Assembly: GCA_910575035.1 (NCBI GenBank)
Contig: CAJTDL010000028.1
Span: 1-54,053 of the forward strand
DNA length: 54,053 bases
Direction: 5' to 3'
DNA from: Lachnospiraceae bacterium
GTDB taxonomy: Bacteria; Bacillota; Clostridia; Lachnospirales; Lachnospiraceae
Shown here: positions 26,169 through 34,385 of the stretch, piece by piece
Position numbering within the stretch: position 1 is the stretch's first letter
How the letters are laid out: each line of letters begins with the position of its first letter
Notes under the pieces: model-generated
The model's database searches: none
Told to the model about the DNA's origin: nothing
Seen by the model: only the letters and a program-made list of their open reading frames with translations
Program-made: the position numbers and the translations under genes

Positions 26169-26834
26169 ATGAAATTCAAATTAAAGGATCCAGGAAGCTC
26201 CATCACTCATTTTATTGGGATGCTGATGGCATTATTTGCGGCAACGCCCCTTTTAATCCGTGCCTCCATGAATCCCGACCGGGTGCATGTGGTTTCACTG
26301 TCTGTCTTTATTGTCAGCATGATCCTGCTATACGGCGCCAGCGCCAGCTATCATGCGCTGGATTTGTCTGAAAAGACGAATCGGGTTTTACGGAAACTAG
26401 ACCATATGATGATTTTTGTGCTGATTGCTGGGACGTATACGCCAGTCTGCGTGATCGTGTTGGGAGGGCGGATCGGATATGGGCTTTTGGCATTGGTATG
26501 GGGGATTGCCCTGGTGGGAATTTTGGTGAAAGCTTTTTGGATTACTTGTCCCAAATGGTTTTCTTCTATATTATATATTGCGATGGGATGGGTTTGTGTG
26601 CTGGCTTTTACGCAGATCATCAATTCCTTGTCCCGGCAGGCGTTTGGATGGCTGCTGGCAGGAGGGATCATTTATACGGTGGGAGGCGTAATTTATGCGC
26701 TGAAGCTGCCGATCTTTAATTCCAGGCATAAGAATTTTGGATCCCATGAGATCTTCCATCTGTTTGTGATGGGAGGGAGCGTGTGCCATTTTATTATGAT
26801 GTATTTTTTTGTGGCCCGTATGCCATTGCTGTAA
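26169..26834 (+). CDS. Hemolysin III (PAQR/YqfA)-family membrane protein
   Basis: 221 residues with seven predicted transmembrane helices. The conserved metal-site motifs of the PAQR/HlyIII superfamily are visible: SASYHALD at the end of helix 2, DHMMIFVLIAGTYTP in helix 3, and HEIFHLFVMGGSVCHF in helix 7. Members resemble ceramidase-like hydrolases; haemolysis is proven only for a few. ATG 26169 is chosen because AAAAGGAG lies 9 bp upstream; the frame is open back to 26103, but that stretch is hydrophilic and lacks a ribosome site. It appears to be a single-gene unit. Confidence 0.92.
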   Translation: MKFKLKDPGSSITHFIGMLMALFAATPLLIRASMNPDRVHVVSLSVFIVSMILLYGASASYHALDLSEKTNRVLRKLDHMMIFVLIAGTYTPVCVIVLGGRIGYGLLALVWGIALVGILVKAFWITCPKWFSSILYIAMGWVCVLAFTQIINSLSRQAFGWLLAGGIIYTVGGVIYALKLPIFNSRHKNFGSHEIFHLFVMGGSVCHFIMMYFFVARMPLL

Positions 26835-26912
26835 GTGAGAAGTCAACAGGAGGGTTCTGCTGTAGGATTTTACAAAGTTCTGGCTTCTGTCTTTCATCCT
26901 GTAAAAGGGAGG

Positions 26913-27224
26913 TCAAGAAGATTCTGCTGTAAGGGCGGAGAGATAAAGGGCGGTTGTATCTTGGCTGTTTCGTATTAAAGCCTCTTTTTCCTTGCGGGAG
27001 AGTTTCTTGATCTGGGCTTCCCGGCGCATGGCCTCTTGCTTGGTGTCGTGGGGTTCTATGTATACCAGGGTGAGGGGGCGGCGGCTGCGGGTGTATTTGC
27101 TTGCTTGTCCATTGTTGTGGGCATGCAGGCGTTTTTTTATGTTGTTTGTCCAGCCAGTGTAGAAGGTGCTATCGCTGCATTGGAGGATGTAGGTTATGTT
27201 TTTTTGGGGGATGGCAGTGTTCAT
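26913..27224 (-). CDS. GIY-YIG nuclease-superfamily protein (YhbQ/UPF0213-like)
   Basis: 103 residues from ATG 27224, with AAAGG 7 bp upstream. The single small GIY-YIG domain shows TYILQCSDSTFYTGWTNN (variant motif), the Arg in IKKRLHAHNNG, and a following KYTRSRRPL. The short YhbQ-like group is widespread. Its function is unclear, but nuclease activity or a DNA-repair link has been suggested for relatives. It faces the hemolysin III gene convergently. Confidence 0.88.
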   Translation of the reverse strand: MNTAIPQKNITYILQCSDSTFYTGWTNNIKKRLHAHNNGQASKYTRSRRPLTLVYIEPHDTKQEAMRREAQIKKLSRKEKEALIRNSQDTTALYLSALTAESS

Positions 27225-27239
27225 GCGTGTGCCTTTCAT

Positions 27240-27761
27240 ATGGGTGCCAGTGATTTATGTAAAGAGACTGCAAGGGCAGCCTCCTATATGCAAAGCAGCG
27301 CAGAAGGATAAGTATTTTTTCAGGGCTGCCAGAAAAATTGAAGCGTGGCAGCAGTATAGCAGTGACGCTATAAATAAAATTTTAGGTATAGAGAAAGCGC
27401 TGCGGGTTTTGTTTTCCAATACTTTATAATATGATAGAAGAAAGGATTGGTGATTGTTATATAAAAAGGAAATCCATGGTTTCTTGGTGATTGTTTCATC
27501 AAAGGGAATTCCTTGTTAGCCCCATCAAAAGAGGGGGAATTCCCCGCAGCTTGCTGCGTAACAAACTATGCGAGGCTGGGAGGGATACCTTGCAGCCTTC
27601 TGAGGGGAAGTTTATGGATAAAAAACCTAGCTTAGAATTATAGCATAAAATGCTCTGTAAAGAAAGGCTCAATACAAAAATTTTTCCATATAAAAAAGAG
27701 GCTGTTTGGCACACAGCCCCTTGATTTTATAACAGATAGAAGCCCATCCGAGGAATAAGCC
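27240..27761. other. Intergenic region with back-to-back palindromes
   Basis: There is no gene I can support. It contains a GCTGCCA/TGGCAGC hairpin (27325-27352) and a GGGGAATTCCCC palindrome (27534-27545). Directly joined to this is CGCAGC-TT-GCTGCG (27545-27558). The spoIIQ-like terminator lies at 27693-27720. Confidence 0.5.
27693..27720 (-). terminator. Terminator of the spoIID-spoIIQ operon
   Basis: On the minus strand GGCTGT-GTGCCAA-ACAGCC is followed by TCTTTTTT, about 45 bp past the spoIIQ-like stop. Confidence 0.85.
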
Positions 27762-28601
27762 TTATTCAAAATATTCCATGGGATCCACTGGCGCACCATC
27801 CTTTAGTAATTGGAAATAGAGGTTTGCCCCTTCTACAGAATAATATTTGGTAGGCTCATTGACATATCCCAAGATTTCCCCATTTTCCACATAGTCTCCC
27901 TGGTTTTTGGGGATTTCCTTCAGTTGTCCATAACGTGCGCTGTAACCATCCCCCATATCGACTGTAATGGTGGTGCCGGTCTCCTCATTTGTCTCAACGG
28001 ATGTTACGATACCTTCTGCCACAGCATTTACCGGGCTGTTGACTTCTGCCTGGATAATTACGGCTGGATTGTATTTGTATTGGTCCAGGGTTGCGAAATA
28101 TACGGTTTGGTCCATGCTGTAATTTAAGATTACGTTGCCCTGCAGAGGCCAGGTCAGGTTAAACATGTCAAAGTGAAATTCCGGCTCTTGTATGGGAGCC
28201 TCATTGATGGTATTGGAGATTACCTCAGGCTCATCCAGGAAATTATCTTCCTGTGGGGCGATGATGCCAGATACAGCTTCTGTTTCTTCTTCCTTTTTCT
28301 CTTCCTTCTCTTTCTCTTTTTCCTTTTCTTTTTTAGCAGCTTTTTTCTGCTCCTCCTGTGCTGCCTGTGCTGCCTGGGCGGCCGCTTTTGCCTTTTCCTT
28401 TAAGGCATTTTCCCGCGCCTGGTCTTCCGCCTTTGCCTGCTTCACCAGCTCTTCTTGTTCCTTTGCCAATTGTTCTTCCTGCTTTTTGTCCTGTTGGGAG
28501 TAATAAAGCCCGATCATGCCAAAAGCTGCCACAACCATGATGACAGCGGCTATGATGTAGGATTTTCGGTTAAAAAATGCCGTTGCTTTCTTAGTTCTCA
28601 T
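27762..28601 (-). CDS. spoIIQ: SpoIIQ-like LytM/M23-fold protein without zinc ligands
   Basis: 279 residues. One N-terminal transmembrane helix (about 12-30), then a long Lys/Glu/Ala coiled coil (~35-105), then a LytM/M23-type domain to the C-terminus. In the LytM domain the usual H-x3-D and HxH zinc motifs are replaced (YNPAVIIQAEVNSP and GANLYFQLL), so it should bind but not cleave peptidoglycan or protein. It lies directly behind spoIID on the same strand, the usual clostridial spoIID-spoIIQ order. SpoIIQ works with SpoIIIAH in the forespore/mother-cell channel during engulfment. ATG 28601 is preferred because GGAAGGTG is correctly placed; a frame to 28616 also exists. Confidence 0.8.
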   Translation of the reverse strand: MRTKKATAFFNRKSYIIAAVIMVVAAFGMIGLYYSQQDKKQEEQLAKEQEELVKQAKAEDQARENALKEKAKAAAQAAQAAQEEQKKAAKKEKEKEKEKEEKKEEETEAVSGIIAPQEDNFLDEPEVISNTINEAPIQEPEFHFDMFNLTWPLQGNVILNYSMDQTVYFATLDQYKYNPAVIIQAEVNSPVNAVAEGIVTSVETNEETGTTITVDMGDGYSARYGQLKEIPKNQGDYVENGEILGYVNEPTKYYSVEGANLYFQLLKDGAPVDPMEYFE

Positions 28602-28718
28602 CCTGTCACCTTCCATTTCTGTTTGATTTTTCCTTTATAGTTTTACCGAAATAAATGGAATTATACAGGATTTAAAAAGAAGTTTTCAGTTGGGGCAGCG
28701 GCATCAGAAGGCCAGTGG

Positions 28719-29795
28719 TCAGAGGCTGCCAAATTCTACATTTTGGTAGAAATAGCGGAGGATTTCCTGGTACTCCATGCCTGTTTTTGCCATTTCATTG
28801 GCGGCATATTGGCTAAGGCCAAGGCCATGGCCCAGCCCCTTGGTTACAATCCGTACCTTCCCTTCGACCTCTTTTATGTAAAAGCAGGCGGAATTTAAGC
28901 CAAGGCATTCACGGAGGCTGTCTCCGGATAATGGAAATTCCCCAACTTTTGCCTGCGTCACATAGCCGCTGCCGTCCCGGGCCTCTATTGTGAAAAGCTC
29001 CAGGATTTTCTCTGGCTCTGCTTCAAGTTCCGGGCAGATGGATTGTATTTTTTCCACAAAATCCTTTTTTTCCAAGAAAACAACTTTCAAAAAATCAGGG
29101 GAAGGAATGTCCAGGTCACTCTCGACGCTGGTTAAGTAAGGGACATTTTCAATAGACGCATCTTCCCCATTTCTGGTTTTCCCAGCGCTGACAGCATGGA
29201 AAGCCGCCATGATTGGCTCCCCATCATAAGTAAGTATTTCATCCTGGGTATCCCGGATTGCCTCTTCCAGCATAGCGTAATTTGTTTCAAAGCCATCCTG
29301 TCCCCATAAAGTGATCATTTCTTCCTGGGACATAGAATTAGGAAGCGCCTGGTCTTCTGTATCCAAAGCGGCGGCCAGAGCTGTTCTTGCAATCACAGCC
29401 TGAACCTTTATGGTTTCCAGATGATAATCCAAAGGAATTTGCTTTGCCACAACTCCCACAAGGTATCCGTCTACATCTGTCTCCAGGCTTTTGGCCAGGT
29501 CGTTTTTGGATCCTTCTTCATTTGCAGAAGAATCGTTTTCTGATTCTTCCTTTTGGGGTGCAGTGTTTTCTGAACCTTCTTCTGATGCTGTTTTCTCAAG
29601 AAGCTCTGTTTCGGATGAATTTTTTTCAGAAGTTTCCGAAGAAAAATTCTGCCCTGTTTCCCACAGGCTTTCATTGTCAGGGGTTGTCTCATTTCTTTGG
29701 AAGAAAAACGTAATGATATATGGGATTGTTATGATTAGTATGCAGATGGCGAATAAGGTTTTAATTTTTTCTTTGAGCAAAATGTTTTCCTCCAT
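28719..29795 (-). CDS. spoIID: Stage II sporulation protein D (engulfment lytic transglycosylase)
   Basis: 358 residues. An N-terminal membrane anchor (about 12-32) is followed by a Ser/Glu-rich spacer of ~70 residues, then the SpoIID domain. Signatures are VDGYLVGVVAKQIPLDYHLE leading into VQAVIARTALAAAL, the AFHAVSAGKT core, and the C-terminal GHGLGLSQYAANEMA. SpoIID cuts glycan strands with SpoIIM/SpoIIP so that the mother-cell membrane can engulf the forespore. The acidic spacer is longer than usual. It is the first gene of a two-gene operon with the spoIIQ-like gene; mother-cell (SigE) control is expected, but I could not identify the promoter with certainty. Confidence 0.93.
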   Translation of the reverse strand: MEENILLKEKIKTLFAICILIITIPYIITFFFQRNETTPDNESLWETGQNFSSETSEKNSSETELLEKTASEEGSENTAPQKEESENDSSANEEGSKNDLAKSLETDVDGYLVGVVAKQIPLDYHLETIKVQAVIARTALAAALDTEDQALPNSMSQEEMITLWGQDGFETNYAMLEEAIRDTQDEILTYDGEPIMAAFHAVSAGKTRNGEDASIENVPYLTSVESDLDIPSPDFLKVVFLEKKDFVEKIQSICPELEAEPEKILELFTIEARDGSGYVTQAKVGEFPLSGDSLRECLGLNSACFYIKEVEGKVRIVTKGLGHGLGLSQYAANEMAKTGMEYQEILRYFYQNVEFGSL

Positions 29796-30084
29796 TTATT
29801 TTAAGTAATAATGGCATGGGCAAGAATTAATGTGAGTTGGATATATGAAATGATTTTGCGGTCTGGATGCTAGGCGCTGAATGCAGAAGATTTTCCCTGC
29901 TGCGCTTCCAGTTTCCGAAAAGCTGGAAGTTCTAAACTTTCTGCGCCAAATATTAAGGTGTTTTGCGCGGGGTATACTAGGCAGTGTAATGCTCTGGCGG
30001 GCTAATCATTCAGAGATAGTACTATTATATGAAATGACCTGTTATGCTATTACTTATTCTTTATTTTTAATTTCTGGTTTCAGG

Positions 30085-30140
30085 GCATATGGCGTTACTG
30101 TTCATGGCTAATGCCAGTAACTTAAGGGATTTTATGGCCA
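30085..30140 (+). repeat. Dispersed intergenic repeat, copy C
   Basis: CATATGGCGTTACTG...CATGGCTAATGCCAGTAACTTAAGGGATTTTA. It matches copy A upstream of the core and copy D downstream of it. GTTACTG/CAGTAAC forms a 7-bp stem. Confidence 0.65.
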
Positions 30141-30460
30141 GGTAATGGGAGGATGGATTAGAAACTGGCAGGGATGAGCCGATAGGCAGGATGGTTGCAG
30201 GCAGCAAATTCAAGCCAGTATAGTATTCAGCAGTTTCGTGGGAAAACTGGAAACTGTAAAAAATTCGTGTCATCTGATCAAAATAATTGAAAGATATATT
30301 TTGTCGGGCTTTAAAAATGTCCCAAAGTTGTAAACTGGTGTTGAAAAATGATAAAAGGCAGATACAGGAGAATACTTATCATATAATTTTGGTGAATGCA
30401 AGGGGATGACATTTGAGCGAGTAATAATATTTCCGAATGGATCTTTTAAAGATATTTTAC

Positions 30461-30840
30461 TTAAGGGAAACGTGTTAAAGAGTCCACAAAAATATTATGT
30501 AGCGGCAACAAGGGCAAAAAAGGGCACATACACAGGCTCAAACGAGCCAGAATCCAGTCCACATAATTAGGAACCTCTTCCTTGGCGTTTTGGTAATGGA
30601 AGTTCACCGCCCATCCGTGTCCAAAGACAGCAACTACGCCATTTTCAGTTTTTGCTTGTTCAACTGCCAATTTGCCAGCATAGAGGTTTAGTTTCATTCT
30701 GAAGGCTTTTTGTGCGATAGTTGAAAGCACCTTATAGTTCTCTGCATAAATGCTATTGTAGAGGTATCTTCAGCACGATACCCAAAAAACTCAGAAATGA
30801 ATCCAGACATATTTCTGTGGTGGACTTCAAGTAAATAATA
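30461..30840 (-). pseudogene. Decayed reading frame of unknown function
   Basis: On the minus strand one frame gives MSGFISEFFGYRAEDTST, and a shift near 30768 continues as SIYAENYKVLSTIAQKAF and then KLNLYAGKLAVEQAKTENGV... to VPNYVDWILAR, closing at 30461. Joined, this is about 120 residues with balanced composition that looks like real protein. There is no ribosome site, and I do not recognise the family. The break and lack of start suggest a remnant. Chance is still possible. Confidence 0.35.
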
Positions 30841-30863
30841 TTAACCAATTACCCTGTAAAAAA

Positions 30864-30877
30864 CGAACAAATATTCT
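30864..30877. promoter_or_regulatory. LexA-like box 1
   Basis: CGAAC-AAAT-ATTCT, matching the Gram-positive SOS consensus CGAAC-N4-GTTCG at 8 of 10 defined positions, 23 bp upstream of the -35 box. Confidence 0.4.
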
Positions 30878-30886
30878 ATTTCACTA

Positions 30887-30915
30887 TTGCATTTCCATTT
30901 TGCATATGTTATGAT
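30887..30915 (+). promoter_or_regulatory. Promoter of the radical-SAM DNA-metabolism operon
   Basis: TTGCAT (30887-30892), a 17-bp spacer and TATGAT (30910-30915), giving a predicted start about 30922 inside the second LexA-like box. Confidence 0.6.
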
Positions 30916-30921
30916 AAAAAA

Positions 30922-30935
30922 CAAACATTAGTTCT
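30922..30935. promoter_or_regulatory. LexA-like box 2
   Basis: CAAAC-ATTA-GTTCT, 8 of 10 matches to CGAAC-N4-GTTCG, placed at the predicted transcription start, where a repressor would block initiation. Confidence 0.45.
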
Positions 30936-30974
30936 ATATAGAATAATGACCAAATATGGAAAGGACACACAACC

Positions 30975-32327
30975 ATGAACCTGCAAATAGCCACAGACTT
31001 ATTCGATAAACTGACAATTCTCTCTGATGCCGCTAAATATGACGTTGCCTGCACTTCCAGCGGAGTCACCCGCAAAGGTGCCCGTAAAGGCATGGGCAAT
31101 GCCCTTGCCCCAGGCATTTGCCACACCTTTTCCGCAGACGGCAGATGCATTTCCCTCCTAAAGATCCTTTTTACAAACGAATGCATTTTCAATTGTGCCT
31201 ACTGCCTTAATAATTGCCATTCCGATGTTCCCCGCGCGTCCTTTACCCCTGAGGAAATCTGTGCCATTACCATGGAATTTTACCGCCGCAACTATATCGA
31301 AGGCCTGTTCCTAAGTTCAGGAATTATCAAAAGCCCCAATTATACCATGGATCTGATCTGCCAGACACTTTACCGTTTGCGCAATATCTGCCGCTTTCAC
31401 GGCTATATCCATGTAAAGGCTATTCCAGGCGCATCCCCAGAGCTTGTGGAACAGGCAGGTTTTTTGGCTGACCGCATGAGCATTAATCTGGAACTGCCGA
31501 CAGCGGATAGCCTGCATAAGCTTGCGCCCTGCAAGTCACGCAGCACCATACTAAAGCCTATGCGCCAGATCCAAAACCGCATCACAGACAATAAGCAGGA
31601 ATTGATTGCCTATCATAAGGCGCCATCCTTCGTGCCGGCAGGCCAGTCTACCCAGATGATTATTGGAGCCACGCCAGAGAACGATTATCAGATTATGAGC
31701 GTGGCGGAGGGGCTTTACCAGAAGTTTCATTTAAAACGGGTATTTTACTCTGCCTTTGTCAATGTAAATGGCAATTCCATGTTGCCAGCCCTTCCAGGGG
31801 GTCCGCCTTTATTGCGGGAACATCGGCTATACCAGGCAGACTGGCTGCTGCGCTATTATCATTTTGAGGTGTCAGAGCTGTTGTCAGAGGAAAGGCCGGA
31901 TTTTAATATTTTCCTGGATCCAAAATGTGACTGGGCTTTGCGTCATTTGGAGTGTTTTCCGGTGGAGGTCAATACGGCCAGTTATCAGGACTTGCTGCGG
32001 GTGCCTGGGATTGGCTATAAGTCAGCGGAACGTATTGTGAAGGCGCGGAGAAGAAACCGCCTTGGCTTTGACGATCTGAAGAAGATTGGCGTAGTGCTGA
32101 AGCGTGCCCTGTATTTTATTACCTGTTCTGGGAAGATGATGTACCGGACGAAGCTGGATGAGGATTATATCTGTGAGAACCTTATGCGGGATAAGACACA
32201 GATTCCCAGGGATATTCGGGAGGGCGGCTACCAGCAGCTCAGTTTCTTTGATAAGGAAATCTGTGCAGATTATCAATTAGCAGAGGAGGAGATTGTTCCG
32301 CGGCGGCAGCAAATTATAGCTGTGTAA
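30975..32327 (+). CDS. Radical-SAM protein, putative DNA modification/repair (TIGR03916-type)
   Basis: 450 residues. The radical-SAM cluster motif C-x3-C-x2-C is in TNECIFNCAYCLNNC at about 75-85. The C-terminal third contains a helix-hairpin-helix DNA-binding motif (LLRVPGIGYKSAERIVKAR). This combination matches the family annotated as putative DNA modification/repair radical SAM proteins, which pairs with a DUF4130-type partner, sometimes fused to uracil-DNA glycosylase. That partner follows 161 bp downstream. The reaction is unproven; modified-base repair is the favoured idea. Two LexA-like boxes upstream suggest SOS control. A GGAAAGGAC site precedes ATG 30975. Confidence 0.93.
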   Translation: MNLQIATDLFDKLTILSDAAKYDVACTSSGVTRKGARKGMGNALAPGICHTFSADGRCISLLKILFTNECIFNCAYCLNNCHSDVPRASFTPEEICAITMEFYRRNYIEGLFLSSGIIKSPNYTMDLICQTLYRLRNICRFHGYIHVKAIPGASPELVEQAGFLADRMSINLELPTADSLHKLAPCKSRSTILKPMRQIQNRITDNKQELIAYHKAPSFVPAGQSTQMIIGATPENDYQIMSVAEGLYQKFHLKRVFYSAFVNVNGNSMLPALPGGPPLLREHRLYQADWLLRYYHFEVSELLSEERPDFNIFLDPKCDWALRHLECFPVEVNTASYQDLLRVPGIGYKSAERIVKARRRNRLGFDDLKKIGVVLKRALYFITCSGKMMYRTKLDEDYICENLMRDKTQIPRDIREGGYQQLSFFDKEICADYQLAEEEIVPRRQQIIAV

Positions 32328-32488
32328 AGGGAATATGTTATGCGGCAGGCATAGCAGCATGAAAGAGGAATAGGATGGGCTGCAATAGAGGTATCAAATG
32401 TCCCGTAAACCCCTGGCTTTCGCTATGGGGAGTGTCAGGACAGCATAGGTATAGGTTAGGCAGGAAGGAAGAAAAGGAGGGAGCCTTT

Positions 32489-33271
32489 ATGTATATTTTT
32501 ATCTGTGAGGATAGTATTGATGGGATTTTTACAGGGGTCTACGACGCCTGGGCAAGCCGTCTCGGGCATGAAAACATTGCCCTTATGGCTTATGAGCCAG
32601 AGAATTATATGCTGTTTTGTGAATATATCAGGGTGCAGACAGATTTTGAGAAGAGTGGGAAAGTAGCGCGCACATTGCGAAAGAGGTTAGGGGAGGAAAC
32701 TTATGGGGAGTTATGCCAGGCGGCTTTGGCACAGGAAGATTCCCACTGCAGGAAACATTCTATGGATAAGGCAGATGCCATTTATAAGACGGTTGTGCTG
32801 GCGCTGTCCATGCAGGATGGCAGCAAGGTGCTGCAGTGTCTGGGGGAGCCCTGTGTCAGCCGGACGTTCCACCTGTCCCGCAGTATGGGGAACGAAGCCC
32901 ATCACCTTTTGGGGTTTTTGCGTTTTCGGGAATTGGAAAATGGCATTCTTTTTGCACAGATCCATCCCAAGAACCAGGTGCTATCTTTTCTGGGGGAGCA
33001 TTTTTCTGACCGCCTGCCAGAAGAAAATTTTATGATATATGATGCTGTGCACAGGCAGGCCGTCCTCCACCCTAAGGGGAAAGGGTTTTTCATTACGGAC
33101 GCCCAGGATCTGGATGAAGGTATGGCTAACCGTATTTCCAGGAAGGAGGAAGAATATCAGAAATTGTGGAAGGGCTTCTTTGGAACGATTGCCATAGAGG
33201 CAAGGAGGAACCCTAAGCTGCAGAGCCAGAACCTTCCAAAGCGCTTTTGGCAGAATATGGTGGAAATGTGA
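32489..33271 (+). CDS. DUF4130/TIGR03915-type DNA-metabolism protein
   Basis: 260 residues from ATG 32489, preceded by GGAGGGAG; the frame is open to 32375, but that stretch lacks similarity. The start MYIFICEDSIDGIFTGVYDAW and the later FHLSRSMGNEAHHLLGFLRF and ENFMIYDAVH are typical of the family genetically linked to the radical-SAM partner just upstream. No known catalytic motif is visible to me. It lies in the same transcription unit, which ends at a hairpin at 33280-33315. In other bacteria the homologue can be fused to a uracil-DNA glycosylase domain, which this copy lacks. Confidence 0.9.
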   Translation: MYIFICEDSIDGIFTGVYDAWASRLGHENIALMAYEPENYMLFCEYIRVQTDFEKSGKVARTLRKRLGEETYGELCQAALAQEDSHCRKHSMDKADAIYKTVVLALSMQDGSKVLQCLGEPCVSRTFHLSRSMGNEAHHLLGFLRFRELENGILFAQIHPKNQVLSFLGEHFSDRLPEENFMIYDAVHRQAVLHPKGKGFFITDAQDLDEGMANRISRKEEEYQKLWKGFFGTIAIEARRNPKLQSQNLPKRFWQNMVEM

Positions 33272-33279
33272 GCTGTGTT

Positions 33280-33315
33280 AGTATCAGCCAGGCAATCTGA
33301 AACCTGGCTGATACT
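33280..33315. terminator. Terminator of the radical-SAM operon
   Basis: AGTATCAGCCAGG (33280-33292) pairs perfectly with CCTGGCTGATACT (33303-33315) around a 10-nt loop. It lies between convergent genes and may serve both; the T-tract is short. Confidence 0.75.
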
Positions 33316-33369
33316 TCTTAATCCTACCTTCGCCTCTCTTATCCTGGCACAAACATTAGCCTGGGCTCA

Positions 33370-34341
33370 TTAGCCTTTTCCCTTTGCCACTATTTTTTTG
33401 TGTATGGACGTATAGGCGCTTTTTTTTATTTCTTTCTGCAGTTTTTTATAATCGGCAGTATAGCGCCCCATGCCGGTTTTGCTGTAGGGGCCTGTGCTGA
33501 TCCAGATAGTGCTTTCTGTTATTTCCATGGTGCGCCCTTGCTTTTTCATAAGCTTTTGTATCTTTTTTAAATCCTTTTCATAGGTATTGATCAGCTTTAC
33601 ATAGCTGCTTTCTAAGGTTCGGTAAGCCTGGCAGAATTTTTTGTTGTTCAGGATCCCTTTGTATACCTTAGGATAATGTTTTTTGGCATAAGAGAGGTAA
33701 TGAAGGATATAGTACTTAAATTCTGCATAGGCCAGCTTGTCATTTTCACAAGAATTCAGGAATACCCGCCAGGATTCCCAACCTGCTTTTTGTGCTACAT
33801 AATAAGGGTAAAGGGAGATGGTGGTGTTCATTCCGCTGCGGTAAGCCATAAATTCATTCAGCAGCCCATAAGCCCCTTCAATATTAGAGGCCAGGTTGGC
33901 GGTGGGCTTAGCCACATAAGTATTGTAACGGAAGGTCCGAAGCCGTGCGGGAATGGAGCTTGCCATTTTCTTTGTGTAGTAGACCGTTGTGACAGGCACA
34001 TGGATCGTTTTCTTTTTTCCCACAAAGTAGGCATTCCAGTGAGCCCGTTGGAAGCTGTAAGCATGGGTTTCTTCATGGACGGCTGTGTCAATGCCTTCAA
34101 TGATCCTTCTTCCGCCAGTGAACCAGCTCAGGACATTGTCCCCTGCCTGGATGCGCTTTTTTAAAATATACGCGCCATCTGTGTCATAGCGGTTCAGGAT
34201 TTTTAAAATATTTTTCTCTGTAATTTTGGCGTTCAATCCAGGCATGCTGGCTGCCGCAGCCTCAAAGGATGAGGCTGGCGCGGCAAAGAGCAGGAGGATG
34301 GCCAGCAGCCCTGCCAATAGCCTTTTGATGGTTTTCGCCAT
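33370..34341 (-). CDS. Secreted protein with a HEETH (HExxH-type) metalloprotease-like motif
   Basis: 323 residues from ATG 34341 (AAAGGAG about 11 bp upstream). The signal peptide is MAKTIKRLLAGLLAILLLF, with cleavage probably after an AAA near residues 28-31. The mature part has IDTAVHEETHAYSF near residue 90, a zinc-protease HExxH motif, and a later GLLNEFMAYRSGM whose Glu could be the third ligand, as in gluzincin-like enzymes. It is basic throughout and has no cell-wall anchor. I do not recognise the family. It lies 44 bp behind the NSS symporter gene on the same strand, possibly co-transcribed. Confidence 0.75.
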   Translation of the reverse strand: MAKTIKRLLAGLLAILLLFAAPASSFEAAAASMPGLNAKITEKNILKILNRYDTDGAYILKKRIQAGDNVLSWFTGGRRIIEGIDTAVHEETHAYSFQRAHWNAYFVGKKKTIHVPVTTVYYTKKMASSIPARLRTFRYNTYVAKPTANLASNIEGAYGLLNEFMAYRSGMNTTISLYPYYVAQKAGWESWRVFLNSCENDKLAYAEFKYYILHYLSYAKKHYPKVYKGILNNKKFCQAYRTLESSYVKLINTYEKDLKKIQKLMKKQGRTMEITESTIWISTGPYSKTGMGRYTADYKKLQKEIKKSAYTSIHKKIVAKGKG

Positions 34342-34385
34342 ATTGTGCACCGCTCCTTTCTGTTTGGTTGGGATAGTACCTATCG

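Larger units (their letters stand above)
29796..30974. other. 1.2-kb mostly non-coding region
   Basis: It holds the spoIID upstream region, a CTTCCAG/CTGGAAG hairpin near 29907-29931, a dispersed-repeat copy (30085-30135), a decayed minus-strand reading frame (30461-30840) and the promoter/operator of the radical-SAM gene (30864-30935). Confidence 0.6.
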
